Source: a virus. Taken from it: a DNA stretch of 37,550 bases. A program made the translations under genes and the position numbers. Positions 1 to 8,097 of this stretch are shown piece after piece. Location of the stretch: the IMG/VR virus record IMGVR_UViG_3300035212_000171, positions 1 through 37,550 of that record. One strand, given 5' to 3'. How positions within the stretch are numbered: position 1 is the stretch's first letter; the number at the start of each line of letters is the position of its first letter. The notes under the pieces were generated by a model that saw nothing but the letters and a program-made list of their open reading frames with translations, had not been told where the DNA came from and ran no database searches.

Positions 1-51
1 GATGAACTGTCTGGCGAACTTCTCGCCAAAGCCCATCGGATCATTCATCAT
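1..51. repeat. Left copy of terminal overlap (circular closure)
   Basis: Bases 1-51 are identical to 37500-37550, and the match stops where the window ends. The tape-measure reading frame continues correctly from position 1 into 37499, so this is the overlap of a circularly assembled genome and not a biological repeat within it. The unit length is 37,499 bp. The sequence cannot distinguish headful (permuted) packaging from cos ends joined during assembly. Confidence 0.93.
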
Positions 52-1716
52 TGTAAACTGGAACGTGGTCGTTGGCGATGCCGCTGCCGGGGCTGCGGAT
101 GCACCGCCGCCACCGCCTCGACGGCCATCACCACCGCCGCCACCACCACCGCCGCCACCGCCTTCGGAGACGCCCTTGATAGCCGCCACGGCACTCATGC
201 CCTTGGCAAAGACGGCGGCATAGGCTGCGAACTTAGATGCAGGATCAACTAGCAACGGGTTCTTCATAGCATCAACAGCCGCTTGGATAGTGGCAACGAT
301 GGCTTGTGCTGCGGCGAATGCCTTTGATACCTTGAGCATTTTCTTGCCGCCGTTCTGGAATGCAGCGGCCATGCTGCCCAAGCCGGAACCAAGATCGGAC
401 AATTGCTGGCTGATAGATGCTTGCTGAATGGCAGCAAGATCGCTTGCATGTTGTTCCGCACGCTGCCGCATTAGTTCTTTGAACTCTGCGTCTAGTTCAT
501 CCTTGCCTGTCAAATGCCCGCGAAGCAGTTCCATATCTGCTGCATATTCAGCTTCAAGGATTTCTCGTTCAGACTTAAATCCTTCGCGGATCGACTCAAG
601 CCTAGCCATATAGAATGCGTCCACCTCTTGCGATGGTGCAACGCCGGGGACTACAGATGTTTTATCAGCGACTTCTTTCATCTGCTCTCCCGCACGAGAA
701 AGCGATGGAGCTTTTTGTTTTGGAAGGCTTACTTTTTCTTCGCGGTTAACCGTTTGTGGATTGAAGGCGTCAATGCTGGCGAGTGATCCGGTCGGGTCTG
801 GATCAAAGTTTTCTGGAAATGATCCAAAAAATCCATTTTGTGCTGCACTAGAAAATGGACCGTATACTTTTACAAAGTCATCAATTGCCTTGTACCAATC
901 ACGCAATGTTTCAATGCCACTAGATGAGGCAGTAACAACGCGCGCAAGGTCTTGAAATTCTGTTTTTATCCCAGCTACAGCACCAGCGATGCTGTCTCCG
1001 TTAGAAACATATTCAAGGAAAATCTCAAGAATATCATTTAGCGGCGGGACAAGATCATTTACTAGGCTTTGAGCCAAGCCTTCTGAGATCGTTTTTAATC
1101 TTGTCAGATTGTCGTTGAAGTCTTCTGCGCTTTTGGCTGCAGTATTTGTAACAACCACTCCAAATCGCTGGGCTTCATTGCCCATTTGGGTCAAGCCATC
1201 ACGCCCAGCGTTGAGCATCGGAATCAATTGAGCGCCGGAACGGCCAAAAATATTCATGGCAATGGCAGTCTTGCCAGCACCATCCTCCATTCCAGCGAAT
1301 GCCTCTGCTATTTCTGCAAAGACTTCATTTGTAGAACGAAGATTTCCACTTGCATCGGTTGCACTAATGCCGAGCGCAAATAATCCTTCAGAGCCAGCTT
1401 CCATATTTTTTGAAAGCTGCTGAACTCCTACTTGCAATTCACCAAGTGATACATCGGAAAGTTTTGCGGCATAGGTCAACTTGGACAACTCTTCAGTTGT
1501 CATGCCGACTTTCTGAGCCATCTTTCCAATGTTGTCAGAAAAATCGATAGCCGCCTTGCCAGCCGCTATAAAAACACCAGCGGAAAGCGCCCCAGCAATA
1601 GAGGCCGCAGCCCCTCTAGCAAATCCAGAAATAGCACCTTCTGCCTTGCCTAGTGCTCGATCAAGGCCGGTTGTATTGCCGGTGATGTTGACTTCGATTC
1701 CGCTAACTTGAGCCAT
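1..1716 (-). CDS. Tail tape-measure protein, N-terminal 572 codons
   Basis: This is the major part of a minor-tail/tape-measure protein that scaffolds the tail tube and sets tail length. The ATG is at 1716 and the frame stays open to the window edge. It continues across the circular junction to a stop at 37443-37445, giving about 590 residues, short for this family and fitting a short siphovirus tail. The N-terminus has an Ala/Gly-rich hydrophobic stretch (about residues 27-60). The middle is helical and charged, and about residues 455-500 form another Ala/Gly-rich hydrophobic stretch. Residues 519-529 are eleven glycines, followed by a second five-glycine run, a probable flexible linker before the last 50 residues. 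It directly follows the chaperone frameshift gene, whose end it overlaps by 14 nt, the classical siphovirus order. Confidence 0.88.
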   Translation of the reverse strand, partial: MAQVSGIEVNITGNTTGLDRALGKAEGAISGFARGAAASIAGALSAGVFIAAGKAAIDFSDNIGKMAQKVGMTTEELSKLTYAAKLSDVSLGELQVGVQQLSKNMEAGSEGLFALGISATDASGNLRSTNEVFAEIAEAFAGMEDGAGKTAIAMNIFGRSGAQLIPMLNAGRDGLTQMGNEAQRFGVVVTNTAAKSAEDFNDNLTRLKTISEGLAQSLVNDLVPPLNDILEIFLEYVSNGDSIAGAVAGIKTEFQDLARVVTASSSGIETLRDWYKAIDDFVKVYGPFSSAAQNGFFGSFPENFDPDPTGSLASIDAFNPQTVNREEKVSLPKQKAPSLSRAGEQMKEVADKTSVVPGVAPSQEVDAFYMARLESIREGFKSEREILEAEYAADMELLRGHLTGKDELDAEFKELMRQRAEQHASDLAAIQQASISQQLSDLGSGLGSMAAAFQNGGKKMLKVSKAFAAAQAIVATIQAAVDAMKNPLLVDPASKFAAYAAVFAKGMSAVAAIKGVSEGGGGGGGGGGGDGRRGGGGGASAAPAAASPTTTFQFTMMNDPMGFGEKFARQFI

Positions 1717-1960
1717 GCAACAGTTCCTTTAGTTCCTCTACATCGGCCCTAGTCAGTTTCCCGGCGTATGTTTCGCCTGGCTCTTTCGGCTTCTTCAACT
1801 CGTATTCCAACCACCACTCGGGAATGGTCATTTCCCAGAACTCGCTAGGCTGAATTCCCCATTCCCTCGCCCATAGATACATTCCGTTCCAGTCTAGTTC
1901 TCCATAGTCTCCATGATCTTCGCCCTCGCCTTCGACTGGCTTTCGGTCTGGGCGTCTGGA
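1703..1960 (-). CDS. Tail assembly chaperone T extension, read by -1 frameshift
   Basis: This is the second part of a G/GT-type tail chaperone. In the -1 frame relative to the upstream chaperone, no stop occurs from the slippery site at 1960-1966 to the TAG at 1703-1705. The extension adds 85 residues to residue 104, for a fusion of about 189 residues. It contains the pattern DWNGMYLWAREWGIQPSEFW, typical of downstream tail chaperones. An independent start is unlikely because no well-placed ATG with a ribosome site precedes it. The GT fusion is expected to bind the tape measure and recruit tail-tube subunits. Confidence 0.82.
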   Translation of the reverse strand, partial: SRRPDRKPVEGEGEDHGDYGELDWNGMYLWAREWGIQPSEFWEMTIPEWWLEYELKKPKEPGETYAGKLTRADVEELKELLHGSS

Positions 1961-2271
1961 TTTTTTGACTTGTCTTCAGTCGGAGAGAACGATGTGAGCA
2001 CAAGGCTGATCAAGGAAGTGATGCTCTCCTGATCGCCCGTTACAAGTTCCTCATAGACCTGTTCGTCCGTGACCTTGACACCTGCCGACTGCAACATCTT
2101 GGAAAGAACGAAAGCGATGTGGCTGACAGGCGGGCGACCTTGGCTTGTGCGAACGGCAATGTCCGTGAAGGATATGTCGCCCATCTCAATGGATCGCATC
2201 AGCTTCATGGAAGGGACGAAGCGATACTCTTCACCCTTCCACTTGATTGTTAGCTCCCGAAAGATTGCCAT
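1894..2271 (-). CDS. Tail assembly chaperone G
   Basis: A 125-residue protein directly after the tail-tube genes and before the tape measure, the position of lambda gpG. It begins two bases after the stop of the second tail-tube gene. The N-terminal half is a compact alpha/beta domain (MAIFRELTIKWKGEEYRF). The last 25 residues are polar and charged, ending in a Lys/Glu-rich tail, and this is where the frameshift diverts the ribosome. Identification rests on position, size and the in-frame slippery sequence more than on residue similarity. Confidence 0.8.
   Translation of the reverse strand: MAIFRELTIKWKGEEYRFVPSMKLMRSIEMGDISFTDIAVRTSQGRPPVSHIAFVLSKMLQSAGVKVTDEQVYEELVTGDQESITSLISLVLTSFSPTEDKSKNPDAQTESQSKARAKIMETMEN
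1960..1966 (-). other. Programmed -1 frameshift slippery heptamer A AAA AAT
   Basis: On the minus strand the chaperone gene reads TCA AAA AAT, which gives the canonical X XXY YYZ heptamer A AAA AAT with AAA and AAT in the zero frame. Slipping back one base enters the open -1 frame that ends at 1703. The zero frame stops at 1894-1896. Siphoviruses commonly use such a site to make a fixed ratio of short and long tail chaperones. Confidence 0.82.
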
Positions 2272-2273
2272 GA

Positions 2274-2663
2274 TTACGATGCCGTGAACGTAATCGTGCC
2301 AGAAGACTGGATCGAGGCCGTGAAGGTCGTGGCATCCGCCTGTTCGCCGGTGACAGCAAAGCTGGCAAGGAAGAAGTTTCCGGTGAACGATCCAAGGCCA
2401 AGCAGTTCGATGGTGTAGGCTTCGAGCAGCGCCGAGGCGGTGCCGACTGCCAGCGCCAAGAAGGTGGTGTCCTCAAGGATGCCTTCGACTTCGGCATCGA
2501 TGGAGCGAACACCGACATCAGCCAGCATCTTGCGCCAACCGTTGTCATCCTTTTCAGTGATGTCAATCGGCTCATTGTTGATGGTGAAGCTATCGGCACG
2601 AGCGCCAGCCACGGCAGTCGAACCGCGCTTGATACGGACTTTGCGTCCAGCGATTGCGGGCAT
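2274..2663 (-). CDS. Major tail tube protein, short paralogue
   Basis: A 129-residue protein clearly homologous to the first ~125 residues of the neighbouring 2679-3359 gene. Both share GARADS.TINNEP.DIT.KDD.GWR.ML.DVG. The family builds the hexameric rings of the tail tube. It starts at ATG 2663 behind AAGGA and is followed by the tail chaperones. It lacks the C-terminal Ig-like domain of its paralogue. Which copy forms the bulk of the tube, or whether both mix in it, cannot be read from sequence. Confidence 0.82.
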   Translation of the reverse strand: MPAIAGRKVRIKRGSTAVAGARADSFTINNEPIDITEKDDNGWRKMLADVGVRSIDAEVEGILEDTTFLALAVGTASALLEAYTIELLGLGSFTGNFFLASFAVTGEQADATTFTASIQSSGTITFTAS

Positions 2664-2678
2664 ATTTCAGTTCCTTTC

Positions 2679-3359
2679 TTAGGTCACGGGTCCACGGATG
2701 TTGGAGAAGGCCACCGTAGACCCTACGCTATTGGTGGCGGTTACACGGCACCGAATATATTTTCCGGTGTCGGAGCCTGTGAGTGTGTAAGTCGTTCCGG
2801 TCGCAGATGCGATGTTGGCCCATGACGGGTCATTGGGATCGGCAGCATTGGCGCGCTGCCACTGGCGGGCGAAAGTGATCGTGGCATCGCCAGCCCATGT
2901 GCCGTTTGTCGTGGTCTGGACGTTGACTCCGGAGAGCGTGCCGGTGATCGCCGGAAGGACGGTATTATATGGGCCAATGGTGGCCGTCATGTTCTCGCCG
3001 CTCTCAAGGGTGGCGGTGAATGTCACGACATCAGCCTGTTCCGCGCCGATCTGGAGGCCCTGAAGCATGAAGTCGCCGGTCAAGGTGCCAATGCCGCTGA
3101 TCGTAACCACACATTCCTTGAGGAGCGCCGTGGTGGCCGTGCCGACGGAATCCGTTAAGAGGACGGTATCCTTGAGCACGCCTTCGATCTCGCAAGAGAC
3201 AGAGCGCAAGCCGACATCGGTCAGCATGGTGCGCCAACCAGCATCATCCTTGTCCGTGATGTCGAGCGGCTCATTATTGATCGTCACGCTGTCAGCACGA
3301 GCGCCCACGATGTTGGAGCCGTTGCGGCTTATGCGAACTGATCGGCCAGAAATAGCCAT
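2679..3359 (-). CDS. Major tail tube protein with C-terminal Ig-like domain
   Basis: A 226-residue tail tube protein. Residues 1 to about 128 are the tube domain shared with the 2274-2663 gene. Residues about 130-226 form an Ig-like module with the usual signature W.GDATITF.RQWQRA and TGKYIRCRVTATNS.GS. Such modules decorate the outside of some siphovirus tails and are thought to bind cell-surface glycans. It follows the tail-completion genes and precedes its shorter paralogue, so tandem duplication followed by gain or loss of the Ig module is the simplest history. Confidence 0.85.
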   Translation of the reverse strand: MAISGRSVRISRNGSNIVGARADSVTINNEPLDITDKDDAGWRTMLTDVGLRSVSCEIEGVLKDTVLLTDSVGTATTALLKECVVTISGIGTLTGDFMLQGLQIGAEQADVVTFTATLESGENMTATIGPYNTVLPAITGTLSGVNVQTTTNGTWAGDATITFARQWQRANAADPNDPSWANIASATGTTYTLTGSDTGKYIRCRVTATNSVGSTVAFSNIRGPVT

Positions 3360-3398
3360 GCAAGGACCTCTTGTTTGGCCGTGATTATATCACGGAAA

Positions 3399-3827
3399 CT
3401 ATGCAATCCACAATACACGGTACAAGATGAGGCCGCGCTTGGTCTTGCCGTCAGGATCGCGCGAGAAATTGCAAGAGTCGAGTTCGGTGGTGATATGCGT
3501 GACGCCCGCGATGGAAAGTGGCTGACGGCGCATCCGGCCATCGACGGCATCGACTACGGTCTTGAGATCGAGCATGGATGCGGCACGGTCCCACACATCA
3601 ATCTGAACGACTGCCGATCCGCCGAGATCATCCTTGCTGTCGAACGGATTGATCGTGTCAGCCCCGATGGTGATGAACGGGAAGGCCGATTCCAATTCAC
3701 TGTCAGCCGCCTGGGGGACATCGGTAAAGATCGCCACGAGCGGACTGTAGTAGGTGCTGAGAAGACTGGTGACGGCGCTATCGTTAAGCCGGTTGTAGAC
3801 TGCCGTCTGGAGGTCATCAGATTTCAT
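3399..3827 (-). CDS. Tail completion protein, DUF3168-like
   Basis: A 142-residue neck protein of the tail-terminator type that caps the tail tube at its head-proximal end. The start chosen is ATG 3827, which overlaps the upstream stop as ATGA. A longer reading from 3923 would lie inside the previous gene and shows no family similarity. The pattern LQTAVYNRLNDS, then FPFITIG, then VVQIDVWDRA is typical of DUF3168 proteins (an early helix, then a beta sheet). Its place between the gp10-like protein and the tail tube fits. Confidence 0.8.
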   Translation of the reverse strand: MKSDDLQTAVYNRLNDSAVTSLLSTYYSPLVAIFTDVPQAADSELESAFPFITIGADTINPFDSKDDLGGSAVVQIDVWDRAASMLDLKTVVDAVDGRMRRQPLSIAGVTHITTELDSCNFSRDPDGKTKRGLILYRVLWIA

Positions 3828-4288
3828 TTCGTTGTCTTCTCCGCGCGTGCCTTGGCCTTGGCGATTGCAATCTCGACCCGTTTCAGCATCTTTGGAATCG
3901 CCCGCTCGACGGCGGGAATCCAAGACGGACGTTTCGCCATCTTGAAGGTGCCGAACTCAAGGTAGTAGGCATAGTCAAGACGGCTTCCGATGGCCTTGGC
4001 ATATTTGCCACGGCTTTCGTTGTAGATCGAACTGACTAGCGCGCCTCCATCAGTGGCCGGTGCTTCGCCTGGAGCAGATGCCCGGTGAACCTTATCGTTG
4101 TTAATGCCTCTGGCATATTCCCTGCCAGTCTTGGGAGGCCCCTGTATGGCCTTACGGACGTCCGTGACGGCTTCCAAGGCGGTGGCATCGACAATGAGAG
4201 CCAGAGAGTTACCAAGGTCTTTCCCATAGGCTTGCAAGGCCGCGTTGACCTCTTTCAAACCCTTGATCTCGACCTTGACATCCTTCAC
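3824..4288 (-). CDS. HK97 gp10-like neck/tail protein
   Basis: A protein of about 154 residues of the HK97 gp10 family, which works at the head-tail interface. The GTG at 4288 overlaps the upstream stop (GTGA). I prefer it to the upstream GTG at 4324, which would add twelve arginine-rich residues inside the previous gene. The family signature is visible: an early VEIKGLKEVNAAL helix, the central DKVHRASAPGEAPATDGG loop, then DYAYYLEFGT and the RPSWIPAVE motif near the end. Confidence 0.82.
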   Translation of the reverse strand: MKDVKVEIKGLKEVNAALQAYGKDLGNSLALIVDATALEAVTDVRKAIQGPPKTGREYARGINNDKVHRASAPGEAPATDGGALVSSIYNESRGKYAKAIGSRLDYAYYLEFGTFKMAKRPSWIPAVERAIPKMLKRVEIAIAKAKARAEKTTK

Positions 4289-4632
4289 GCCGCGACCCCG
4301 CCATCGACGTCGATCTGAAGCCACTTGTTGGCGAATTCCATGTTATCGAGGAACCGGATGTTGTGGATCTTGTTTCTGATCTGCACGCGGTCAGAATCCA
4401 GCAACGCGGAGGTGTAGCGAACCACAAGACGCAACCGAACGGTTGCCTCGGTGCGGTCATGGGCAAATCGCTCCGAGCCGCCAACCGGCACCACATAGGC
4501 GCGGGTCGGTGCGCCGGAAACGGTGGCCCAGGATTCCGTCTGGCCTCCTGCACCATCGCTGGTCAAGGTGCGGCGCTGGAACGTCACCGGCTCTTTCAGC
4601 TTGCCGGAATTCATGTCGCAACATTTCATCAT
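4285..4632 (-). CDS. Head-tail joining (head closure) protein
   Basis: A 115-residue protein of the phage head-tail adaptor family (SPP1 gp16/HK97 gp9 type), which closes the portal channel and provides the tail docking surface. Visible features are LKEPVTFQRRTLTSDGAGGQ, the TRAYVVPVGGSER strand and the C-terminal IRFLDNMEFANKWLQI segment. ATG 4632 overlaps the upstream stop. An internal ATG seven codons in is a possible alternative start. Confidence 0.83.
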   Translation of the reverse strand: MMKCCDMNSGKLKEPVTFQRRTLTSDGAGGQTESWATVSGAPTRAYVVPVGGSERFAHDRTEATVRLRLVVRYTSALLDSDRVQIRNKIHNIRFLDNMEFANKWLQIDVDGGVAA

Positions 4633-5399
4633 CGGGTGGTGAACTCTATAATGTCCATGTTAACGGAGACATCGACGGTGCTGGCCGATACGTTGGCAAG
4701 TAAGCCGAAGTCGCACAGCGGCGGGAAGTAGAGGGGCGGATCGAAAACAACGTCAAACAATCCTGCGCTTTGCGGATACTCAGTCACGAGCAGCATCGAA
4801 GTATATGGTGCCGCCGTCTCAAGGATGTTCTCGCGTTTGTACAGGACGATGTTCGCCTTCTTGTCGGCATCGCTTGAGATGGTGATATTGCGGACTGCCG
4901 CACTCCGGTCACGCGGAGTAGTGTAGACAGCCATTTCTGTCTTGCCACGTGCCAGTGTGCCGTCTGCAATAACTGCCCAGTCTTCGCCTCCTGCGGCATT
5001 CTCAATGGTTATCGTCCCGGCGTGCGATCTAGCGGTCTGCGTTGAATACGTTCCAGACTTGGACACATAGACATCAAACAGGCGGATGAATGACTTCGAT
5101 GTTTGCGCGCTTGCGGATGCACCTGCTGTTGCTAGAGCCTGATTGGTGTAGTCACCAAATTCATCTATGCCGATTAAAATAATTTCTCTCGCACCGGAGC
5201 CGTTGGCCGTATCGTTAGCATTGCCGCCAGCCTTGATGCGGAGATGAACATGGGCATTTGCTTGCGGCGTTCGATAGAAGCCAGAACGTGTTACAGGCGT
5301 GAAGCTGGAACCGATAGATGTGTTCCGGCCAAACTTGTTGAACGACCGACAACCAGAAGCCAGCCCGCGCGCAATGTCGAGACTGCTGGGATAGGTCAT
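4629..5399 (-). CDS. Virion structural protein, beta-rich, conserved among phages
   Basis: A 256-residue protein between the connector and head-closure genes. The opening LDIARGLASGCRSFNKFGRN resembles the N-terminus of a widespread virion protein in podo- and siphoviruses whose molecular role is not settled. The rest is Thr/Ser/Ala-rich and predicted mainly beta. It starts at ATG 5399, overlapping the connector stop. A neck-associated or head-decoration role is an inference from position. Confidence 0.62.
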   Translation of the reverse strand: MTYPSSLDIARGLASGCRSFNKFGRNTSIGSSFTPVTRSGFYRTPQANAHVHLRIKAGGNANDTANGSGAREIILIGIDEFGDYTNQALATAGASASAQTSKSFIRLFDVYVSKSGTYSTQTARSHAGTITIENAAGGEDWAVIADGTLARGKTEMAVYTTPRDRSAAVRNITISSDADKKANIVLYKRENILETAAPYTSMLLVTEYPQSAGLFDVVFDPPLYFPPLCDFGLLANVSASTVDVSVNMDIIEFTTR

Positions 5400-6076
5400 A
5401 TCTTCATGGCCTTATATTGCGCCATGATTACTGAAGCGCCGGATGCGTCATAGGCATCACTTGCATCGCAGTCATCGCCACGGTTGCTATAGAGGAAAGC
5501 CGCAAGCTGCTTGACAGCACGCTTCATTGGAGACGGCACTGCTGCTGCATTGGCGAATCCAGACACATAGATGATCTGGATGGCGTTATTTGCACGCAGA
5601 GCAACCGGCCAAGTCTGGCCTCGCTTGAGTGTCAACCTTCCAGGCGTCTGGTAGATGTCAATGTCGAAGACGTTGGCAACCGTGATGGCCGTTGCATTGC
5701 TGCCTTCATCATAGACAGTGACCGATGTGATCGACTGAAGAGGCCAACGCGGGATCACAAGGCTTTGAATGGTGCTGGTGCGCGCCAGTTCTGTGATCGA
5801 CATCTCACGCACGCCATCCCACCATGCTTCACCACCAGCGGGCCAGCGATCAAGCGAGAGCCGCCACGACTGCGTGATGAATGCAAGGCCGGTCATGTTC
5901 TCGATCTCGGTTCGAGCATCCGTGATGAGCGTATTCGCCTCCGCGTCCGGAAGTTCCGTCGAATCAGTCCGGAGATGCGTTCGGAGTTCCGCAGCCGTTA
6001 CCGGCTCGGATGCAGGGGCGGACGTAAGAACCGAACCCCGAAACTGATAAAGCGGAACGGCGGCGCGAAGGCTCAT
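5396..6076 (-). CDS. Head-tail connector protein, HK97 gp6-like
   Basis: A 226-residue adaptor of the gp6/gp15 connector family, which forms a ring below the portal. Typical features are PVTAAELRTHLR near residue 25, a helix ending in EIENMTGLAFITQSW, and the WPLQSITSVTVYD strand. The C-terminal helical hairpin contains MKRAVKQLAAFLYSNR. ATG 6076 lies one base after the upstream stop. Family members usually have 90-230 residues, so this one is at the long end. Confidence 0.82.
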   Translation of the reverse strand: MSLRAAVPLYQFRGSVLTSAPASEPVTAAELRTHLRTDSTELPDAEANTLITDARTEIENMTGLAFITQSWRLSLDRWPAGGEAWWDGVREMSITELARTSTIQSLVIPRWPLQSITSVTVYDEGSNATAITVANVFDIDIYQTPGRLTLKRGQTWPVALRANNAIQIIYVSGFANAAAVPSPMKRAVKQLAAFLYSNRGDDCDASDAYDASGASVIMAQYKAMKI

Positions 6077-6077
6077 G

Positions 6078-6419
6078 TTATTTTTCCCACGGAGGAGTCA
6101 TGCTTCCGCCTTGCGGCGTCTTCTGTGCTTCGATGTTATTGGCAAGCGACTTCTGCATTTCTGCCACCTGATCGGGGCCAAGGGCAGTCTCTACCCAGCC
6201 CTGCACAATGTCAGCTGTCAGGTCTTCATACGCCGTAAACGGCTGGCCGGGACCAGGAAGCCCGACCGTGCTGTACATCGTCGCCGTATAATCACCATCT
6301 CGCGCCGTGTAGACCCAGTGAACGGTTGTGACAACGTTCTGGACCTCAATTCCAGTCTGCTCGTCGATATGATTGTGGATCACGTCGAGAGATGGGAAAG
6401 ACCAATTGAAGCTAATCAC
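6078..6419 (-). CDS. Small conserved phage protein, tail or fibre associated
   Basis: A 113-residue protein with a GTG start at 6419 overlapping the stop of the preceding gene (GTGA), and AAGGA 12 bases upstream. It is beta-rich at the front (ISFNWSFPSLDV, VVTTVHWVYTARDGDYTATMYSTVGL) and helical at the back (YEDLTADIVQGWVETALG). This layout recurs in a conserved family of unknown function common near phage structural genes (I believe DUF7936). No enzymatic motif is visible. Confidence 0.6.
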   Translation of the reverse strand: MISFNWSFPSLDVIHNHIDEQTGIEVQNVVTTVHWVYTARDGDYTATMYSTVGLPGPGQPFTAYEDLTADIVQGWVETALGPDQVAEMQKSLANNIEAQKTPQGGSMTPPWEK

Positions 6420-6574
6420 TGTTCAGCATCCTTCGGCTGACTTGCAGCCTGTTCTAGTTTCTGGAAGATCGGCATTGCTGCCGCCGCCGTTCTCACGCCA
6501 CCTGCCTTGATCGCAAGGTCGATCACGTTTGCCAGTGCGTTGGCCTCTTCCGGTGTTAGTTCGAGCTTAATCAT
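6416..6574 (-). CDS. Small unknown protein, 52 residues
   Basis: A short gene in the gap after the large fibre. ATG 6574 is preceded by a strong GGAGG and the stop overlaps the next start. The product begins MIKLELTPEEANALANVIDL and continues with an amphipathic helix rich in Ala and Lys. Similar short proteins occur in many phages without a known role. The strong ribosome site and coupled stop are the evidence that it is translated. Confidence 0.68.
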   Translation of the reverse strand: MIKLELTPEEANALANVIDLAIKAGGVRTAAAAMPIFQKLEQAASQPKDAEQ

Positions 6575-6582
6575 AGCGCCTC

Positions 6583-8097
6583 CTAAGCTGCTGTGTTTGC
6601 AAGAAGGTAGTATACAGTGCCGTTTACGCGAATTGCAATGCGGTGCGTAGCTGCGGCGGTTGTGTTGGTGTTAACTATAGTTCCTTCCGTGAAGAGCGAC
6701 AGCATCGTGTTGCCCGCCGAGAGGTCTGTGGAGTAAATCTGGATGGTGTCGGCTGGGCCAGTGGTCGGTGCGGTGCCTGTTGCGATTGCAAGAACCGTTG
6801 CAGCGGATGTGCCAAATGTCGAGGTGCCGAGGCCAAGATTTCCCGCGCTTGTTATACGAAGGCGCTCAGAGCCAGCAGTAGACCAAGCTACCGTATCTGC
6901 TGCGGGAAACCACATGCCTGTGTTAAGGTCCCCAAGATTGGTGATTGACGGTGCTGCTGCCGTGCCGTCGCCGAACGAAGCAACGCCGTTGACTGACAGA
7001 AGAGCATCCGGGGCCGTGGTGCCGATGCCGACATTGCCAGCACTTGTAATACGGAAACGCTCAACATTTAGCGTGGCAAAAATTAACGGGGCCCCGCCAT
7101 TCGTTCCAATGAGGGCATTGGTAGAATTGATGAACTGAAGCGAACTCAAGTTTGCATTTGATAAGCCATAAGAAGTTCCAGTCGCGCTTGCACCAAAGTG
7201 TTGTAATACTGCGCTGGCAAATGACGGGCCAGAATAATAGTCATTGCGGGCTGCGATTATTATTGACGCGCCCGTGGCAGCGGAAGAACGAGAAACGATA
7301 AAAGAGTTGTTTTGAACGACTTCAAAGATTGTATTTGGAGAGGATGTGCCGATGCCGACATTGCCAGCCGCGGTTACGCGCATGCGCTCTGCGCCATTAA
7401 CAAAGGTAGCGAGCGGATGATTTGAAGTCACATTTATGCGAGCTTCACTTGCGGCATTCGCTGCCAAAACAACACGAACACCAGACGCATCGGATGAAGC
7501 AACCGAAAATCCGGTATATCCAGAACCCAGAACTTCCAGCTTACCAAACGATCCGGGGGTGGATGTGCCGATGCCCACTTCGCCAGTACTGAGAATACGC
7601 ATCCGCTCAGAGCCGTTAGTAGTAATAATAGATGACGTATTTGAGGGGTTATGATAATAAACAGCGCCTGACGCCCCGGCTTCACCAATAAACCAAGCAC
7701 TGGCTGTGCCAGTTGTTTTCACCCTAAAAAATGAATCTGAAGATGACTGAACATCTAGCCTGTACGCTGGGGCATTGGTTCCGATACCGACATTGGCGCT
7801 GCTATCAATTCGCATTGCCTCAACACCACCCTCGCTAAAGGCAATGGTATCAGCGGCAGGGAACCACATGCCTGTGTTTGTGTCGCCCAAGGTAGAGAGA
7901 GATGGCAACAGCGCCGTGCCAGCCGAAATTTCTACCTGCCCGTTTTTGTCAACATCGAAGCGAGTAGTTCCGCCAACCTGCAAGTCTATCAATTTTGATC
8001 CAGCCGCCGATGCCGTATCGGTGACGTTCATCTTGATTGCTGTGAATGTCGTTGCGCCAGCGTTCCATGTATCGCTGAGATCGTAAATAAACGCCAT
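6583..8097 (-). CDS. Tail fibre-like protein with GIGT repeats
   Basis: A 504-residue protein made largely of a repeating motif, (N/E)(V/L)G(I/L)GT, at about residues 102, 173, 246, 355 and 420. Four of the five copies are preceded by an ER(M/F/L)R(I/V) segment or a variant and three or four are followed by a short L.V strand. This architecture is typical of trimeric beta-structured phage fibres. The segment NTGMWFPAADT occurs twice (about residues 74 and 392), an internal duplication. I do not see the C-terminal S74 chaperone-peptidase domain that often ends such proteins. Its location between capsid and connector genes, away from the tail tip, suggests a head fibre as an alternative to a receptor-binding tail fibre. 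Confidence 0.72.
   Translation of the reverse strand: MAFIYDLSDTWNAGATTFTAIKMNVTDTASAAGSKLIDLQVGGTTRFDVDKNGQVEISAGTALLPSLSTLGDTNTGMWFPAADTIAFSEGGVEAMRIDSSANVGIGTNAPAYRLDVQSSSDSFFRVKTTGTASAWFIGEAGASGAVYYHNPSNTSSIITTNGSERMRILSTGEVGIGTSTPGSFGKLEVLGSGYTGFSVASSDASGVRVVLAANAASEARINVTSNHPLATFVNGAERMRVTAAGNVGIGTSSPNTIFEVVQNNSFIVSRSSAATGASIIIAARNDYYSGPSFASAVLQHFGASATGTSYGLSNANLSSLQFINSTNALIGTNGGAPLIFATLNVERFRITSAGNVGIGTTAPDALLSVNGVASFGDGTAAAPSITNLGDLNTGMWFPAADTVAWSTAGSERLRITSAGNLGLGTSTFGTSAATVLAIATGTAPTTGPADTIQIYSTDLSAGNTMLSLFTEGTIVNTNTTAAATHRIAIRVNGTVYYLLANTAA

Noticed and set aside
130-162. A short CCR-type repeat array resembling a satellite or CRISPR-like repeat
   Set aside because: It is simply eleven consecutive glycine codons in the tape measure, in frame, with no spacers.
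3375-3965. A rightward open frame of 196 codons
   Set aside because: It lies opposite the well-supported tail-completion and gp10-like genes, has no ribosome site in context and no recognisable fold; it is an antisense shadow.
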